A stretch of DNA of 5,153 bases from Pediococcus sp. (GCA_022712335.1 JALAGR010000189.1:1-5153); one strand, 5' to 3'; positions 1-5,153 are shown, counted from the first letter of the stretch. Program-made: numbers and translations. The notes: a model not told the origin generated them from the sequence alone.

Positions 1-177
1 CAACTCGATGGCATCCTTATAATCTTCATTTTCAACGTAAAAATGAATTAAAACATTGATTAATTCATCATCCTGTTTTAATTCATTATTAGTTTCAAGG
101 ATACGAATAGCTTCATCGTGCTGCCCAGCATCCCACGCAGCCTTTGCTTCACTAATTTTATCCGTATTATTCATCAT
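1..177 (-). CDS. TPR-like protein, N-terminal 59 codons only (3' end beyond window)
   Basis: Minus-strand reading frame open from an ATG at 177 to the window edge, so only the N-terminus is visible. It begins MMNNTDKISEAKAAW and is acidic and helical. Two helix pairs resemble tetratricopeptide repeats: residues 7-28 (AKAAWDAGQHDEAIRILE) and 36-59 (INVLIHFYVENEDYKDAIEL), with the small/aromatic/Ala-Ile spacing typical of TPRs. TPR proteins are protein-interaction scaffolds; no partner or specific function can be read here. The start overlaps the rnjB stop by 11 bases (ATG at 177-175) or 8 bases (ATG at 174-172), so it is very likely co-transcribed and translationally coupled with rnjB. No well-placed Shine-Dalgarno is present: purine-rich stretches such as GAAAG lie about 15 bases upstream of the first ATG, which favours coupling by reinitiation. 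The choice between the two adjacent ATGs cannot be settled from sequence. Confidence 0.75.
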   Translation of the reverse strand, partial: MMNNTDKISEAKAAWDAGQHDEAIRILETNNELKQDDELINVLIHFYVENEDYKDAIEL

Positions 178-1879
178 CGTTGTTTTTGTTAACTTTCTTA
201 CCCTTCTTATGGTGTTGGTTCACTTCCATAATCACAGGTAAAATCACTGGACGACGCTTAGTTTTGTCATATAAGAATTTCCCGAGTTGGTCCCGAACAT
301 CTTGTTTTAAATGTCCCCAATCAAATTCTTTGTTATCTAAGTTAGCTTGCACAGCACGTTCAACCAAGTCAGAACTTTCTTGAATTAAATCTAAGCTTGT
401 TTTAGCGTAGACAAATCCACGTGAAGTAATCTTAGGTTCTTTGATGATGATTTTCTTTTTACGGTCGATTGTAACCACCGCAATAAATACTCCATCTTCC
501 GATAAAATTTTACGATCTCTAAGAACGATGTTTCCGATATCCCCTACACCAATTCCATCAATCATTGTATTTCCAACAGTAATTCCTTTGCCAAGGAACA
601 TTTCACCATCTTTATACTCTAAAACATCACCTTTAGTTGCGATGAAGATTTGGTTTTCGTTAAAACCAACTTGTTCTGCAAGTTCTTCATGAGCTGCCAA
701 AAGACGGTATTCACCTTGAATTGGAATCAAGAATTCCGGCTTAATCAAGTTGAGCATCAATTGCAAATCATCTTTACTAGCATGTCCAGTAGCATTAACA
801 CGATCTGAAATTGACTTAACTTCTGCGCCAGCACGATATAACATGTCTTTCGTTTTAGCAAAAGTAGTTTCCATTGCATGAGAAGGGTTAGTAGCAATTA
901 CCACTAAATCACCTGATTGAATTTTTAGACTACCCTTTTTTCTGGCTGCCATCTTTTGCAATGCTTTAATTGGTTCGCCTAACTTACCAGTTTCTAAAAT
1001 GATTGTTTCTTCAGGATTCAACTTATCAAGTTGACTCAAAGGAACAATTAATTCTTCATCCGGAATATTTAATTTATTTAATTCAAGAGCTGTATTAACA
1101 ATTTCTTCAAGATCATGTCCTGTTAAAACGATCTTACGATCAGATTTAACCGCAGCATCAATCACTTGTTGAATTCTCAAAATATTTGAAGCTACTGAAG
1201 CAACGATAACACGTCCTTCGTGGTATTTGATGGTTTCAGCCATTACATCAGCAATGTCAGTTTCATTAGAAGAGCGGTCTGGATTTTCAGCGTTAGCAGA
1301 GTCACTTAAAAGAGCAATAACCTTCTTGCTTCCGATTTGTGCCAAACGACCAAAGTCTGTTTGATATCCTTCAGTTGCAGTCTGATCAAATTTAAAGTCC
1401 CCTGTATAAACGATTTGTCCTTCTTGACTACCTAATACGATTCCAAGAGATTCTGGAATGGTATGTGTGGTTTTAAAGAATGAAACCGTCACGTCACCAA
1501 AATCAATTTCCTTTTTGTCATCAACAACGTGGAAATTCTCAAATGCTTTAAGTTCGGGATCATCGTTAACCGTAATTTTTGCTAGGGCAATGGTCATTTC
1601 TGAACCAAAAACGGGCACATCAATTTCCTTTAAGAAATATGGTAAAGCACCGATTGCATCGGCATGTCCATGAGTTAAGAATACACCCACGATTTTTTCT
1701 TTATTTTCAACTAAATATGAAAAATCCGGAATTACGATATCAATTCCAAGTAATTCATTTTCTGGGTACTTAAGTCCACAATCCAAGATATAAATATCAT
1801 CATGAATTTGAACAGCGTACATGTTTTTTCCATTTTCGCGAACTCCACCGAATGGAATTATTTTTATTGCGTCACTCAT
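167..1879 (-). CDS. rnjB: Ribonuclease J2-type protein (metallo-beta-lactamase/beta-CASP RNase)
   Basis: A 570-residue protein with the full RNase J architecture: a metallo-beta-lactamase domain split by a beta-CASP insert, then the C-terminal domain. The family performs mRNA 5'-3' exonuclease and endonuclease cleavage in the cytoplasm; J1 and J2 form a complex in Firmicutes. Visible motifs: GGVRENGKNMY 11-21, LTHGHADAIGALPY 68-81, H139 in TTHTIPESLG, YTGDFKFDQT 158-167 (D161), SDSANAE 192-198, ATGHASKDD 363-371, IQGEYRLLAAH 387-397 and RGFVY 487-491. The J1 metal motif HxHxDH reads H70-G-H72-A-D74-A75, so the last histidine is alanine. Loss of ligands in this motif is typical of J2, the weakly active partner; hence rnjB rather than rnjA. 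Length matches the family, with a short basic then acidic tail (556-570). The ATG at 1879 is preceded by TAGGTG five bases upstream. It has its own promoter behind the rpsO terminator, and its stop overlaps the next gene. The J2 assignment is an inference from the motif and neighbourhood. Confidence 0.93.
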   Translation of the reverse strand: MSDAIKIIPFGGVRENGKNMYAVQIHDDIYILDCGLKYPENELLGIDIVIPDFSYLVENKEKIVGVFLTHGHADAIGALPYFLKEIDVPVFGSEMTIALAKITVNDDPELKAFENFHVVDDKKEIDFGDVTVSFFKTTHTIPESLGIVLGSQEGQIVYTGDFKFDQTATEGYQTDFGRLAQIGSKKVIALLSDSANAENPDRSSNETDIADVMAETIKYHEGRVIVASVASNILRIQQVIDAAVKSDRKIVLTGHDLEEIVNTALELNKLNIPDEELIVPLSQLDKLNPEETIILETGKLGEPIKALQKMAARKKGSLKIQSGDLVVIATNPSHAMETTFAKTKDMLYRAGAEVKSISDRVNATGHASKDDLQLMLNLIKPEFLIPIQGEYRLLAAHEELAEQVGFNENQIFIATKGDVLEYKDGEMFLGKGITVGNTMIDGIGVGDIGNIVLRDRKILSEDGVFIAVVTIDRKKKIIIKEPKITSRGFVYAKTSLDLIQESSDLVERAVQANLDNKEFDWGHLKQDVRDQLGKFLYDKTKRRPVILPVIMEVNQHHKKGKKVNKNNDDE

Positions 1880-1890
1880 TTTTTCACCTA
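1880..1890 (-). promoter_or_regulatory. rnjB ribosome binding site
   Basis: On the minus strand TAGGTG is followed by AAAAA and then the ATG of rnjB. AGGTG is a good Shine-Dalgarno core but the gap of about five bases is at the short end of the usual range. It supports the ATG at 1879-1877 as the start. Confidence 0.7.
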
Positions 1891-1932
1891 CATAAATTAT
1901 TTTTTATTTTCCGCACAATACATACTTCCTTA

Positions 1933-1962
1933 ATTCTAGCATAGATTAAACGCCAAAAACAA
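1933..1962 (-). promoter_or_regulatory. Candidate extended -10 promoter for rnjB
   Basis: On the minus strand, TGC-TAGAAT (-10 hexamer at 1938-1933, 5 of 6 to TATAAT, with the TGN extension at 1941-1939). The best -35 is a poor TTGTTT (1962-1957) at an 18-base spacing; the extended -10 would compensate. The predicted start near 1926 gives a leader of about 46 nt with no obvious hairpin. The -35 lies inside the T-rich tail of the rpsO terminator, so rnjB transcription can restart right after rpsO terminates. This is a motif match only. Confidence 0.55.
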
Positions 1963-1994
1963 AAAAGCCTCCTGAATTAACAGGAGGCAAAAAA
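1961..1994 (-). terminator. Intrinsic terminator of rpsO
   Basis: Perfect 8-bp GC-rich stem, GCCTCCTG (1988-1981 on minus) with CAGGAGGC (1974-1967), around a six-base loop, followed on the minus strand by TTTTTT (1966-1961) and a further T-rich stretch. It lies 15 bases after the rpsO stop. There is no T tract on the plus-strand side, so it acts only for leftward transcription. It separates rpsO from rnjB, although partial read-through is possible. Confidence 0.92.
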
Positions 1995-2003
1995 GATACA
2001 ATA

Positions 2004-2273
2004 TTAACGACGAAGACCAAGACTCTTGATTAATTCGCGGTAACGTTGTACTTCTGTCTTACGTAAGTAAGCAAGAAGGTTACGACGATGACCAATTTTC
2101 TTCATCAATCCACGTTGTGAATGGTAATCTTTACGATGAACACGCATATGTTCGTTGATTTCGTTAATGTCAGCTGTCAAAACTGCGATTTGGACTTCAG
2201 CAGAACCAGTATCGCCTTCGTGACGAGCATACTTTGCAATAATTTCGTTTTTCTTTTCTTGTGTAATTGCCAT
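2004..2273 (-). CDS. rpsO: 30S ribosomal protein S15
   Basis: An 89-residue protein, the standard length for bacterial S15, with the family signature clear: [16 protein letters not shown] (41-56) followed by [15 protein letters not shown] (58-72). H42, H46, D49, S52 and the RGL/RR residues that contact 16S rRNA helices h20-h22 are all present. S15 is a primary binder of the central domain of 16S rRNA and nucleates the platform of the 30S subunit. The start at 2273 (MAITQEKK) was chosen because GAGGTG lies seven bases upstream; an in-frame ATG at 2288 overlaps that Shine-Dalgarno and would add a non-conserved MRCFN. The gene is transcribed leftward from its own promoter, divergently from rpsT, and ends at a strong terminator. 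In many bacteria S15 represses its own mRNA by binding the leader; the leader here is long and structured enough for that (see the 2274-2366 entry). Confidence 0.98.
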   Translation of the reverse strand: MAITQEKKNEIIAKYARHEGDTGSAEVQIAVLTADINEINEHMRVHRKDYHSQRGLMKKIGHRRNLLAYLRKTEVQRYRELIKSLGLRR

Positions 2274-2366
2274 GTTAAAACACCTCATTCTTTAAATTCC
2301 CCAAGACTGAGTAAGTCGTCGGCAGATCGACAGACTAAGTAATGGGTTTGCTTTTTATCAAGCAAT
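2274..2366 (-). promoter_or_regulatory. Structured 5' leader of rpsO, candidate S15 autoregulatory element
   Basis: About 90 nt between the predicted transcription start and the rpsO ATG. Seen in sequence (minus strand, RNA sense): a 5'-terminal hairpin TTGCTT (2365-2360) / AAGCAA (2353-2348) with a six-base loop; a longer hairpin AGTC-T-GTCG (2336-2328) / CGACGACT (2321-2314), eight pairs with one bulged U and a six-base loop; an alternative hairpin in which the same GACT (2317-2314) pairs with a second AGTC (2308-2305); and an enclosing pairing CCCA (2346-2343) with TGGG (2303-2300), or alternatively CCCATT (2346-2341) with AATG-A-GG (2289-2283), which would cover the Shine-Dalgarno. Known: S15 represses its own translation through leader RNAs of several unrelated architectures. 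Inferred: this leader does the same. It may belong to an already described Gram-positive class; I could not compare it. Confidence 0.45.
2281..2286 (-). promoter_or_regulatory. rpsO ribosome binding site
   Basis: GAGGTG on the minus strand, seven bases before the ATG at 2273. It decides the S15 start over the in-frame ATG at 2288-2286, which overlaps it. The bases AATG-A-GG (2289-2283) that include this site could pair with CCCATT (2346-2341) in the leader, which would hide it from the ribosome. Confidence 0.85.
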
Positions 2367-2379
2367 ACTTAGTTTAACT
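2367..2379. repeat. 6-bp inverted repeat over the rpsO -10
   Basis: On the minus strand TTAGTT-A-AACTAA, two perfect six-base arms around one base, spanning the candidate -10 hexamer of rpsO. It could be an operator overlapping the promoter, or chance in AT-rich DNA. Confidence 0.4.
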
Positions 2380-2399
2380 AAAAATTTGAAAATTTTCAA
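2371..2399 (-). promoter_or_regulatory. Candidate sigma-A promoter of rpsO
   Basis: Minus strand TTGAAA (2399-2394, 5 of 6 to TTGACA), a 17-base spacer, then TAAACT (2376-2371, 4 of 6 to TATAAT). The predicted start is near 2366. The -35 sits in a perfect 14-base palindrome and the -10 in a second inverted repeat; both are listed separately. Confidence 0.6.
2386..2399. repeat. 14-bp perfect palindrome over the rpsO -35 region
   Basis: TTGAAAATTTTCAA equals its own reverse complement. It covers the -35 and the first part of the rpsO spacer, and lies 14 bases upstream of the rpsT -35. Being a symmetric AT-rich site it could bind a dimeric regulator or be a bent A/T-tract promoter element, but AT-rich palindromes of this size also occur by chance. 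No regulator can be named. Confidence 0.5.
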
Positions 2400-2412
2400 G
2401 TACATTCAAGCA

Positions 2413-2441
2413 TTGCAATAATTACGGCTCATCTGTATAAT
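2413..2441 (+). promoter_or_regulatory. Candidate sigma-A promoter of rpsT
   Basis: TTGCAA (2413-2418, 4 of 6) and a perfect TATAAT (2436-2441) separated by exactly 17 bases. The predicted start near 2448 leaves a short leader of about 32 nt containing the GGAGG ribosome site, with no room for a large regulatory structure. It is divergent from the rpsO promoter: the two -35 hexamers lie about 13 bases apart, back to back. Confidence 0.8.
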
Positions 2442-2466
2442 AATATTGTTGTACTAACCATATTCT

Positions 2467-2473
2467 GGAGGTG
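2467..2473 (+). promoter_or_regulatory. rpsT ribosome binding site
   Basis: GGAGGTG, a near-ideal Shine-Dalgarno. GGAGG ends eight bases before the ATG at 2480, which fixes the S20 start there; the in-frame GTG at 2471 is part of this site and is not a plausible start. Confidence 0.9.
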
Positions 2474-2479
2474 AATAAA

Positions 2480-2734
2480 ATGCCAGTTATCAAATCTGCA
2501 ATGAAACGCGTTCGCACAAGCGAAAAAGCTGCTGCCCGCAACCGCTCACAAATGAGTGCAATGCGTACAAGCATCAAAGCATTCGAAATTGCTGCTACAA
2601 ACAACGCTGAAAACGCTAATGAACTTTTACAAACAGCTTACAGTCGTATCGACAGAGCTAAGTCAAAAGGTTTAATTAAAGCTAACAACGCCGGCCGTAA
2701 GAAGTCACGTTTAGCTAAAATGCTTAGCAAATAA
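2480..2734 (+). CDS. rpsT: 30S ribosomal protein S20
   Basis: An 84-residue, lysine- and arginine-rich helical protein matching bacterial S20 in length (about 84-90). The N-terminus MPVIKSAMKRVRTSEKAAARN corresponds to the family's MPNIKSAIKR-type start, RNRSQMSAMRTSIKAF (20-35) to the first long helix, and the C-terminal GLIKANNAGRKKSRLAKML (64-82) to the conserved GLIHKNxAARxKSRLxK segment. S20 binds 16S rRNA early in 30S assembly, touching the 5' domain and helix h44. It is a single-gene transcription unit with its own strong promoter and a terminator right after the stop, convergent with holA and divergent from rpsO. The start is set by GGAGGTG upstream. Nothing is broken or unusual in the coding sequence. 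Confidence 0.98.
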   Translation: MPVIKSAMKRVRTSEKAAARNRSQMSAMRTSIKAFEIAATNNAENANELLQTAYSRIDRAKSKGLIKANNAGRKKSRLAKMLSK

Positions 2735-2761
2735 AAAAACACCGGATTTCCGGTGTTTTTT
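2733..2761. terminator. Bidirectional intrinsic terminator between rpsT and holA
   Basis: Stem ACACCGG (2739-2745) with CCGGTGT (2750-2756) around a four-base ATTT loop, preceded by seven A (2733-2739) and followed by six T (2756-2761). It therefore has a T tract on both strands: it ends rpsT rightward and comEC-holA leftward. It overlaps the last base pairs of both genes' stop codons (rpsT TAA at 2732-2734, holA TAA at 2762-2760), so the two convergent genes are only 25 bases apart. Confidence 0.93.
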
Positions 2762-3779
2762 ATTTCCATCCATTTTTAAATTTAACTAAGAACAACTCAA
2801 AGAGTTCCTTTGGATCTCGTTGGGTTGTTTTTAATTGCTCTTCTAAGTCAATTAATCCAATATACGCATTTTCAAGACTCTGAACATTAAATTGGCGAAC
2901 GGATTGCATTGCCAACTTAATTCGGTAAGGATGGACTTTTAATTCTTGCGCTAATTTTCCTTGCGAAAAACCTCGCTCCATTAGAATTTTAACCTGTAGT
3001 AATAATCTAAATTGGCTAACTAAAGCTGCATTGATTCTTAAAGGCTGTTCTTGGTTCAAGATCAACACCGAATAGTCATCAATCGATTTACGTAAATCCC
3101 CCTGCATTAAAACGTTAATCAAATCAAAAACATTTTGGTTCAAACTCTTTGGCACTAATTTTTGAACCGCATTAAAATCAATTTTTTCAGTGTCCGATGC
3201 ATAAACCGTTAATTTTTGGAGCTCGTTAACAATTTGTGCCAAATCGTTATCCGTTCTTAGAATCAGCTCGTCTAAAGCATCACCATCAATTTCGGTTTGT
3301 TTTTCATTCACATATTGTTGAATAATTTTTCGAGTATCGTCTTCCTTCGGCGAATTAGCATCGACAACTGACACAATATTTTTCAAATCTTTAACGATTT
3401 TCTTTCGTCCATCTAATTTGTCATATTTGGCAGAAATCAACATGATCGTTGATGGTTCAGGATTTTTCAAGTAATTCAGCAATCCATCTAAATTAAATTT
3501 CACTTTCGTTTTTTCGCCAGTTAAAAATACTGGGTTGTTCAAAACAACTAAACGATAATCACCAAAAAAAGGTGCAGATTGTGCATCATCTAAAATCATC
3601 CCTAAGTCGGTATTTTCAAGGTCATACGTTCCTACATTCATCACTCTTTGATCTTCGGGGATAAAATTAATAAGCTCTTTTTTAGCCGCCTCTTGAATAT
3701 AATTATCAGGACCTTCAACCAAGTAAATCGGCTTTAAATCCCCTTGTTTAAGCTGTTTTCTTAAGTCAGTTAATTTCAT
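2760..3779 (-). CDS. holA: DNA polymerase III delta subunit
   Basis: A 339-residue protein of the length and motif pattern of HolA/YqeN. Delta is the clamp-loader subunit that opens the beta sliding clamp; it works with the DnaX and delta-prime subunits at the replication fork. Family features: N-terminal AAA+-like fold with the start-of-family motif PIYLVEGPDNYIQEAAKK (17-34), where the P-loop is degenerate as usual for delta; SAPFFGDYRLVVLNN (68-82); LISAKYDKLDGRKK (114-127); a three-helix lid around 150-210; and the C-terminal collar with FDLINVLMQGD (218-228) and LAQELKVHPYRIKLAM (276-291), close to the LGVHPYRVK consensus. The ATG at 3779 overlaps the comEC TGA by four bases (ATGA), with AAGGAAAG about nine bases upstream. 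The comEC-holA pair is a conserved arrangement in Firmicutes and implies co-transcription from a promoter outside the window. Confidence 0.95.
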   Translation of the reverse strand: MKLTDLRKQLKQGDLKPIYLVEGPDNYIQEAAKKELINFIPEDQRVMNVGTYDLENTDLGMILDDAQSAPFFGDYRLVVLNNPVFLTGEKTKVKFNLDGLLNYLKNPEPSTIMLISAKYDKLDGRKKIVKDLKNIVSVVDANSPKEDDTRKIIQQYVNEKQTEIDGDALDELILRTDNDLAQIVNELQKLTVYASDTEKIDFNAVQKLVPKSLNQNVFDLINVLMQGDLRKSIDDYSVLILNQEQPLRINAALVSQFRLLLQVKILMERGFSQGKLAQELKVHPYRIKLAMQSVRQFNVQSLENAYIGLIDLEEQLKTTQRDPKELFELFLVKFKNGWK

Positions 3780-5153
3780 TGGACAATACTTTCCTTTTCA
3801 TCTATTCCTGTCTTCCATCTTCCCACACCATTAAAATAATATCTATAAGAAATCATTCCCTTATCTTGAGTCGAAACGTGAGGAATTCGCATTGAATCTA
3901 GACGCTCAATAACTTCTTGGTTTGGATGTCCGTAACGATTATTGCGCCCCGCTGAAACAATTGCTAAGTTGGGGGTAATCGCTTCTAAAAGTTCCGCGGA
4001 GTTCGATGTTTTACTTCCATGATGACCTAATTTAAAAATATCAACGTGTTGATTCAACATTCCACTTTCAATGATCTTATGTTCACCATTTAAATCCAAA
4101 TCTCCAGTTAACAGAACTCTTTTTCCACCAAATTTACCACTCAATACTAAGGAATCTCCATTTTCACCCTTGCCTGCTTGAAATGGATATTTAATTTCCA
4201 TTGGTAATCGATTGATTTTCATTCCTTGCAAACAGGTGATTACTTTCGTATTACGTACAAATGGCAATATTTTCCGTCGATAATTGTCAGTTGTCTCAAC
4301 CCCGACCGGAAAAATTAATTTCTTCACCGTAAAATTATTTAAAATTTCACTCGCCTCACCAATGTGATCCACATCTTGATGTGTCAAACATAAATTATTC
4401 AATTTGGTAATCCCTATACTCTGCAAATAATTAATCGAACTATTCTTAGCAATCGTATGCTTAACTGGAGTAGTATTTTTTCCGAATTGCATTTTTCCGC
4501 CTGTATCAACCATCGTTATCGTCTGATTAAATGGTTCTCGAACCAAAATGCTATCTCCTTGCCCAACATCAAAAAAAGTAATTTCGCCAAATGGATCCAG
4601 TTTAAAGAAGCCCCATAATCCCATCCATATCACACAATAGGTTGTTAATAGTCTTTTTTTCAAGCAACCTTGATCCATTGCAATAATCTTTAAAGCTAAA
4701 ACTACTGTAATCATTGTCAATAAACGGCTAGGCTTTCCCACGTGAACCAATCCCGGCAAACAATCTAATATGTTCAATCCTGCCTCAAATACCATAATAA
4801 TCGGATTTAATACTACGGCTAACTGGGGTATTGCAAATGCAATAATGACAACTGGAACCACTATACTTGAAAAAATTGGAACAACAATTAAATTAAAAAA
4901 TACCGTCAGTACGTGAATTTTATACGTTGAAAATAAAATGATCGGTAATTCAACTAAAAATAACTTCAAAGACGTTTTCCAGTTGCTATCCATTGTTTGC
5001 ATAATTAACACAAAAGACAATAAGTAGCTAAGCTGTCCGCCCATTTGTAATAACACAAATGGATTAATCCATAAATTAGCTAGTAGTACTACACACCAGC
5101 CGTCAATCGAACTAAATGATTTCATTGATAACTTTTTGGCAATCAGTTGCACC
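3776..5153 (-). CDS. comEC: ComEC/Rec2-family DNA uptake channel, C-terminal part (5' end beyond window)
   Basis: Open on the minus strand to the window edge. The first apparent start is an internal GTG codon, and full ComEC proteins are about 700-800 residues, so roughly the N-terminal 300 are missing. ComEC is the inner-membrane channel that passes one DNA strand into the cell in natural transformation. Residues 18-185 of the visible part are hydrophobic, with about six membrane segments and the Competence-domain motif NPFVLLQMGGQLSYLLSF (30-47). Residues 190-440 are a metallo-beta-lactamase domain: FFDVGQGDS 193-201, DTGG 217-219, LTHQDVDHIG 256-265 (complete HxDxDH), NGDSLVL 331-337, LLTGDLD 347-353, LGHHGSKTSNS 375-385 and AGRNNRYGHP 401-410. 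The family's MBL domain has been proposed to act as the nuclease that degrades the non-transported strand. There is no frameshift or stop, so this half looks intact. It overlaps holA by ATGA. Whether the cell is competent cannot be told. Confidence 0.95.
   Translation of the reverse strand, partial: VQLIAKKLSMKSFSSIDGWCVVLLANLWINPFVLLQMGGQLSYLLSFVLIMQTMDSNWKTSLKLFLVELPIILFSTYKIHVLTVFFNLIVVPIFSSIVVPVVIIAFAIPQLAVVLNPIIMVFEAGLNILDCLPGLVHVGKPSRLLTMITVVLALKIIAMDQGCLKKRLLTTYCVIWMGLWGFFKLDPFGEITFFDVGQGDSILVREPFNQTITMVDTGGKMQFGKNTTPVKHTIAKNSSINYLQSIGITKLNNLCLTHQDVDHIGEASEILNNFTVKKLIFPVGVETTDNYRRKILPFVRNTKVITCLQGMKINRLPMEIKYPFQAGKGENGDSLVLSGKFGGKRVLLTGDLDLNGEHKIIESGMLNQHVDIFKLGHHGSKTSNSAELLEAITPNLAIVSAGRNNRYGHPNQEVIERLDSMRIPHVSTQDKGMISYRYYFNGVGRWKTGIDEKESIVQ

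Noticed and set aside
56..692. Three plus-strand open frames (56-241, 180-383, 441-692) opposite rnjB and the TPR gene
   Set aside because: They are reverse-strand shadows of well-supported coding sequence, with no ribosome sites and low-complexity, family-less translations.
1458..1773. Two overlapping plus-strand open frames opposite the catalytic domain of rnjB
   Set aside because: Shadows of the conserved RNase J metal-binding region; no independent support.
2274..2288. Upstream ATG (2288) extending S15 by five residues
   Set aside because: It overlaps the GAGGTG ribosome site and adds MRCFN, which is not part of the conserved S15 N-terminus.
2121..2342. 73-codon plus-strand open frame opposite rpsO and its leader
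   Set aside because: Shadow of S15; no Shine-Dalgarno and no family resemblance.
2471..2479. GTG start extending S20 by three residues
   Set aside because: The GTG is part of the GGAGGTG Shine-Dalgarno that serves the ATG at 2480.
2274..2479. T-box, other riboswitch or tRNA in the rpsT-rpsO intergenic region
   Set aside because: No T-box motif, no tRNA cloverleaf and no terminator/antiterminator pair with a T tract before either gene; only promoters and the rpsO leader hairpins are visible.
2422..2604. 60-codon open frame antisense to the start of rpsT
   Set aside because: No ribosome site and no recognisable protein; it reads the reverse of the S20 coding sequence and the promoter region.
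5150..5152. GTG as the start of comEC
   Set aside because: It falls at the window edge in the middle of the conserved membrane domain; ComEC is much longer, so this is an internal codon.
1..5153. Defence system, mobile element or CRISPR array
   Set aside because: All coding capacity is taken by recognisable core genes; no regularly spaced repeats, transposase, integrase or attachment-like repeats were seen.

Overview
The window comes from an AT-rich, low-GC Gram-positive bacterium, most likely a member of the Lactobacillaceae. This rests on the protein sequences (S15, S20, an RNase J2-type protein, HolA and ComEC all look lactobacillar), on strong GGAGG-type ribosome binding sites, and on a gene order, comEC-holA / rpsT / rpsO-rnjB, that I recall from lactobacilli. 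I cannot fix the genus from sequence alone.

Layout from right to left. The right end (5153 down to 2760, minus strand) carries the C-terminal 458 codons of comEC, which runs off the window edge. holA (DNA polymerase III delta) follows through a 4-base ATGA stop/start overlap, so the two are translationally coupled. rpsT (S20, plus strand, 2480-2734) converges on holA. One near-perfect hairpin, with A and T tracts on both sides, sits exactly where their ends meet and can terminate both transcripts. rpsT and rpsO (S15, minus strand, 2004-2273) are divergent and share a 206-base intergenic region. That region holds one sigma-A type promoter for each gene, two perfect inverted repeats lying on the rpsO promoter, and a leader of about 90 nt before rpsO that can fold into competing hairpins. 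After rpsO comes a strong intrinsic terminator, then a separate extended -10 promoter, then rnjB (167-1879, minus strand). The left end is the first 59 codons of a TPR-like protein whose start overlaps the rnjB stop.

Functionally this is core housekeeping: two small-subunit ribosomal proteins, an RNA-decay enzyme, the clamp-loader delta subunit and the DNA-uptake channel. Both rnjB and comEC encode metallo-beta-lactamase-fold proteins. ComEC keeps its full HxDxDH metal motif, while the RNase J paralogue has lost one metal-ligand histidine (HGHADA instead of HGHxDH), which marks it as the J2 type. I see no mobile element, CRISPR array, tRNA, phage gene or defence system. The parts most worth a second look are the rpsO leader and the divergent promoter region, not an exotic gene system.
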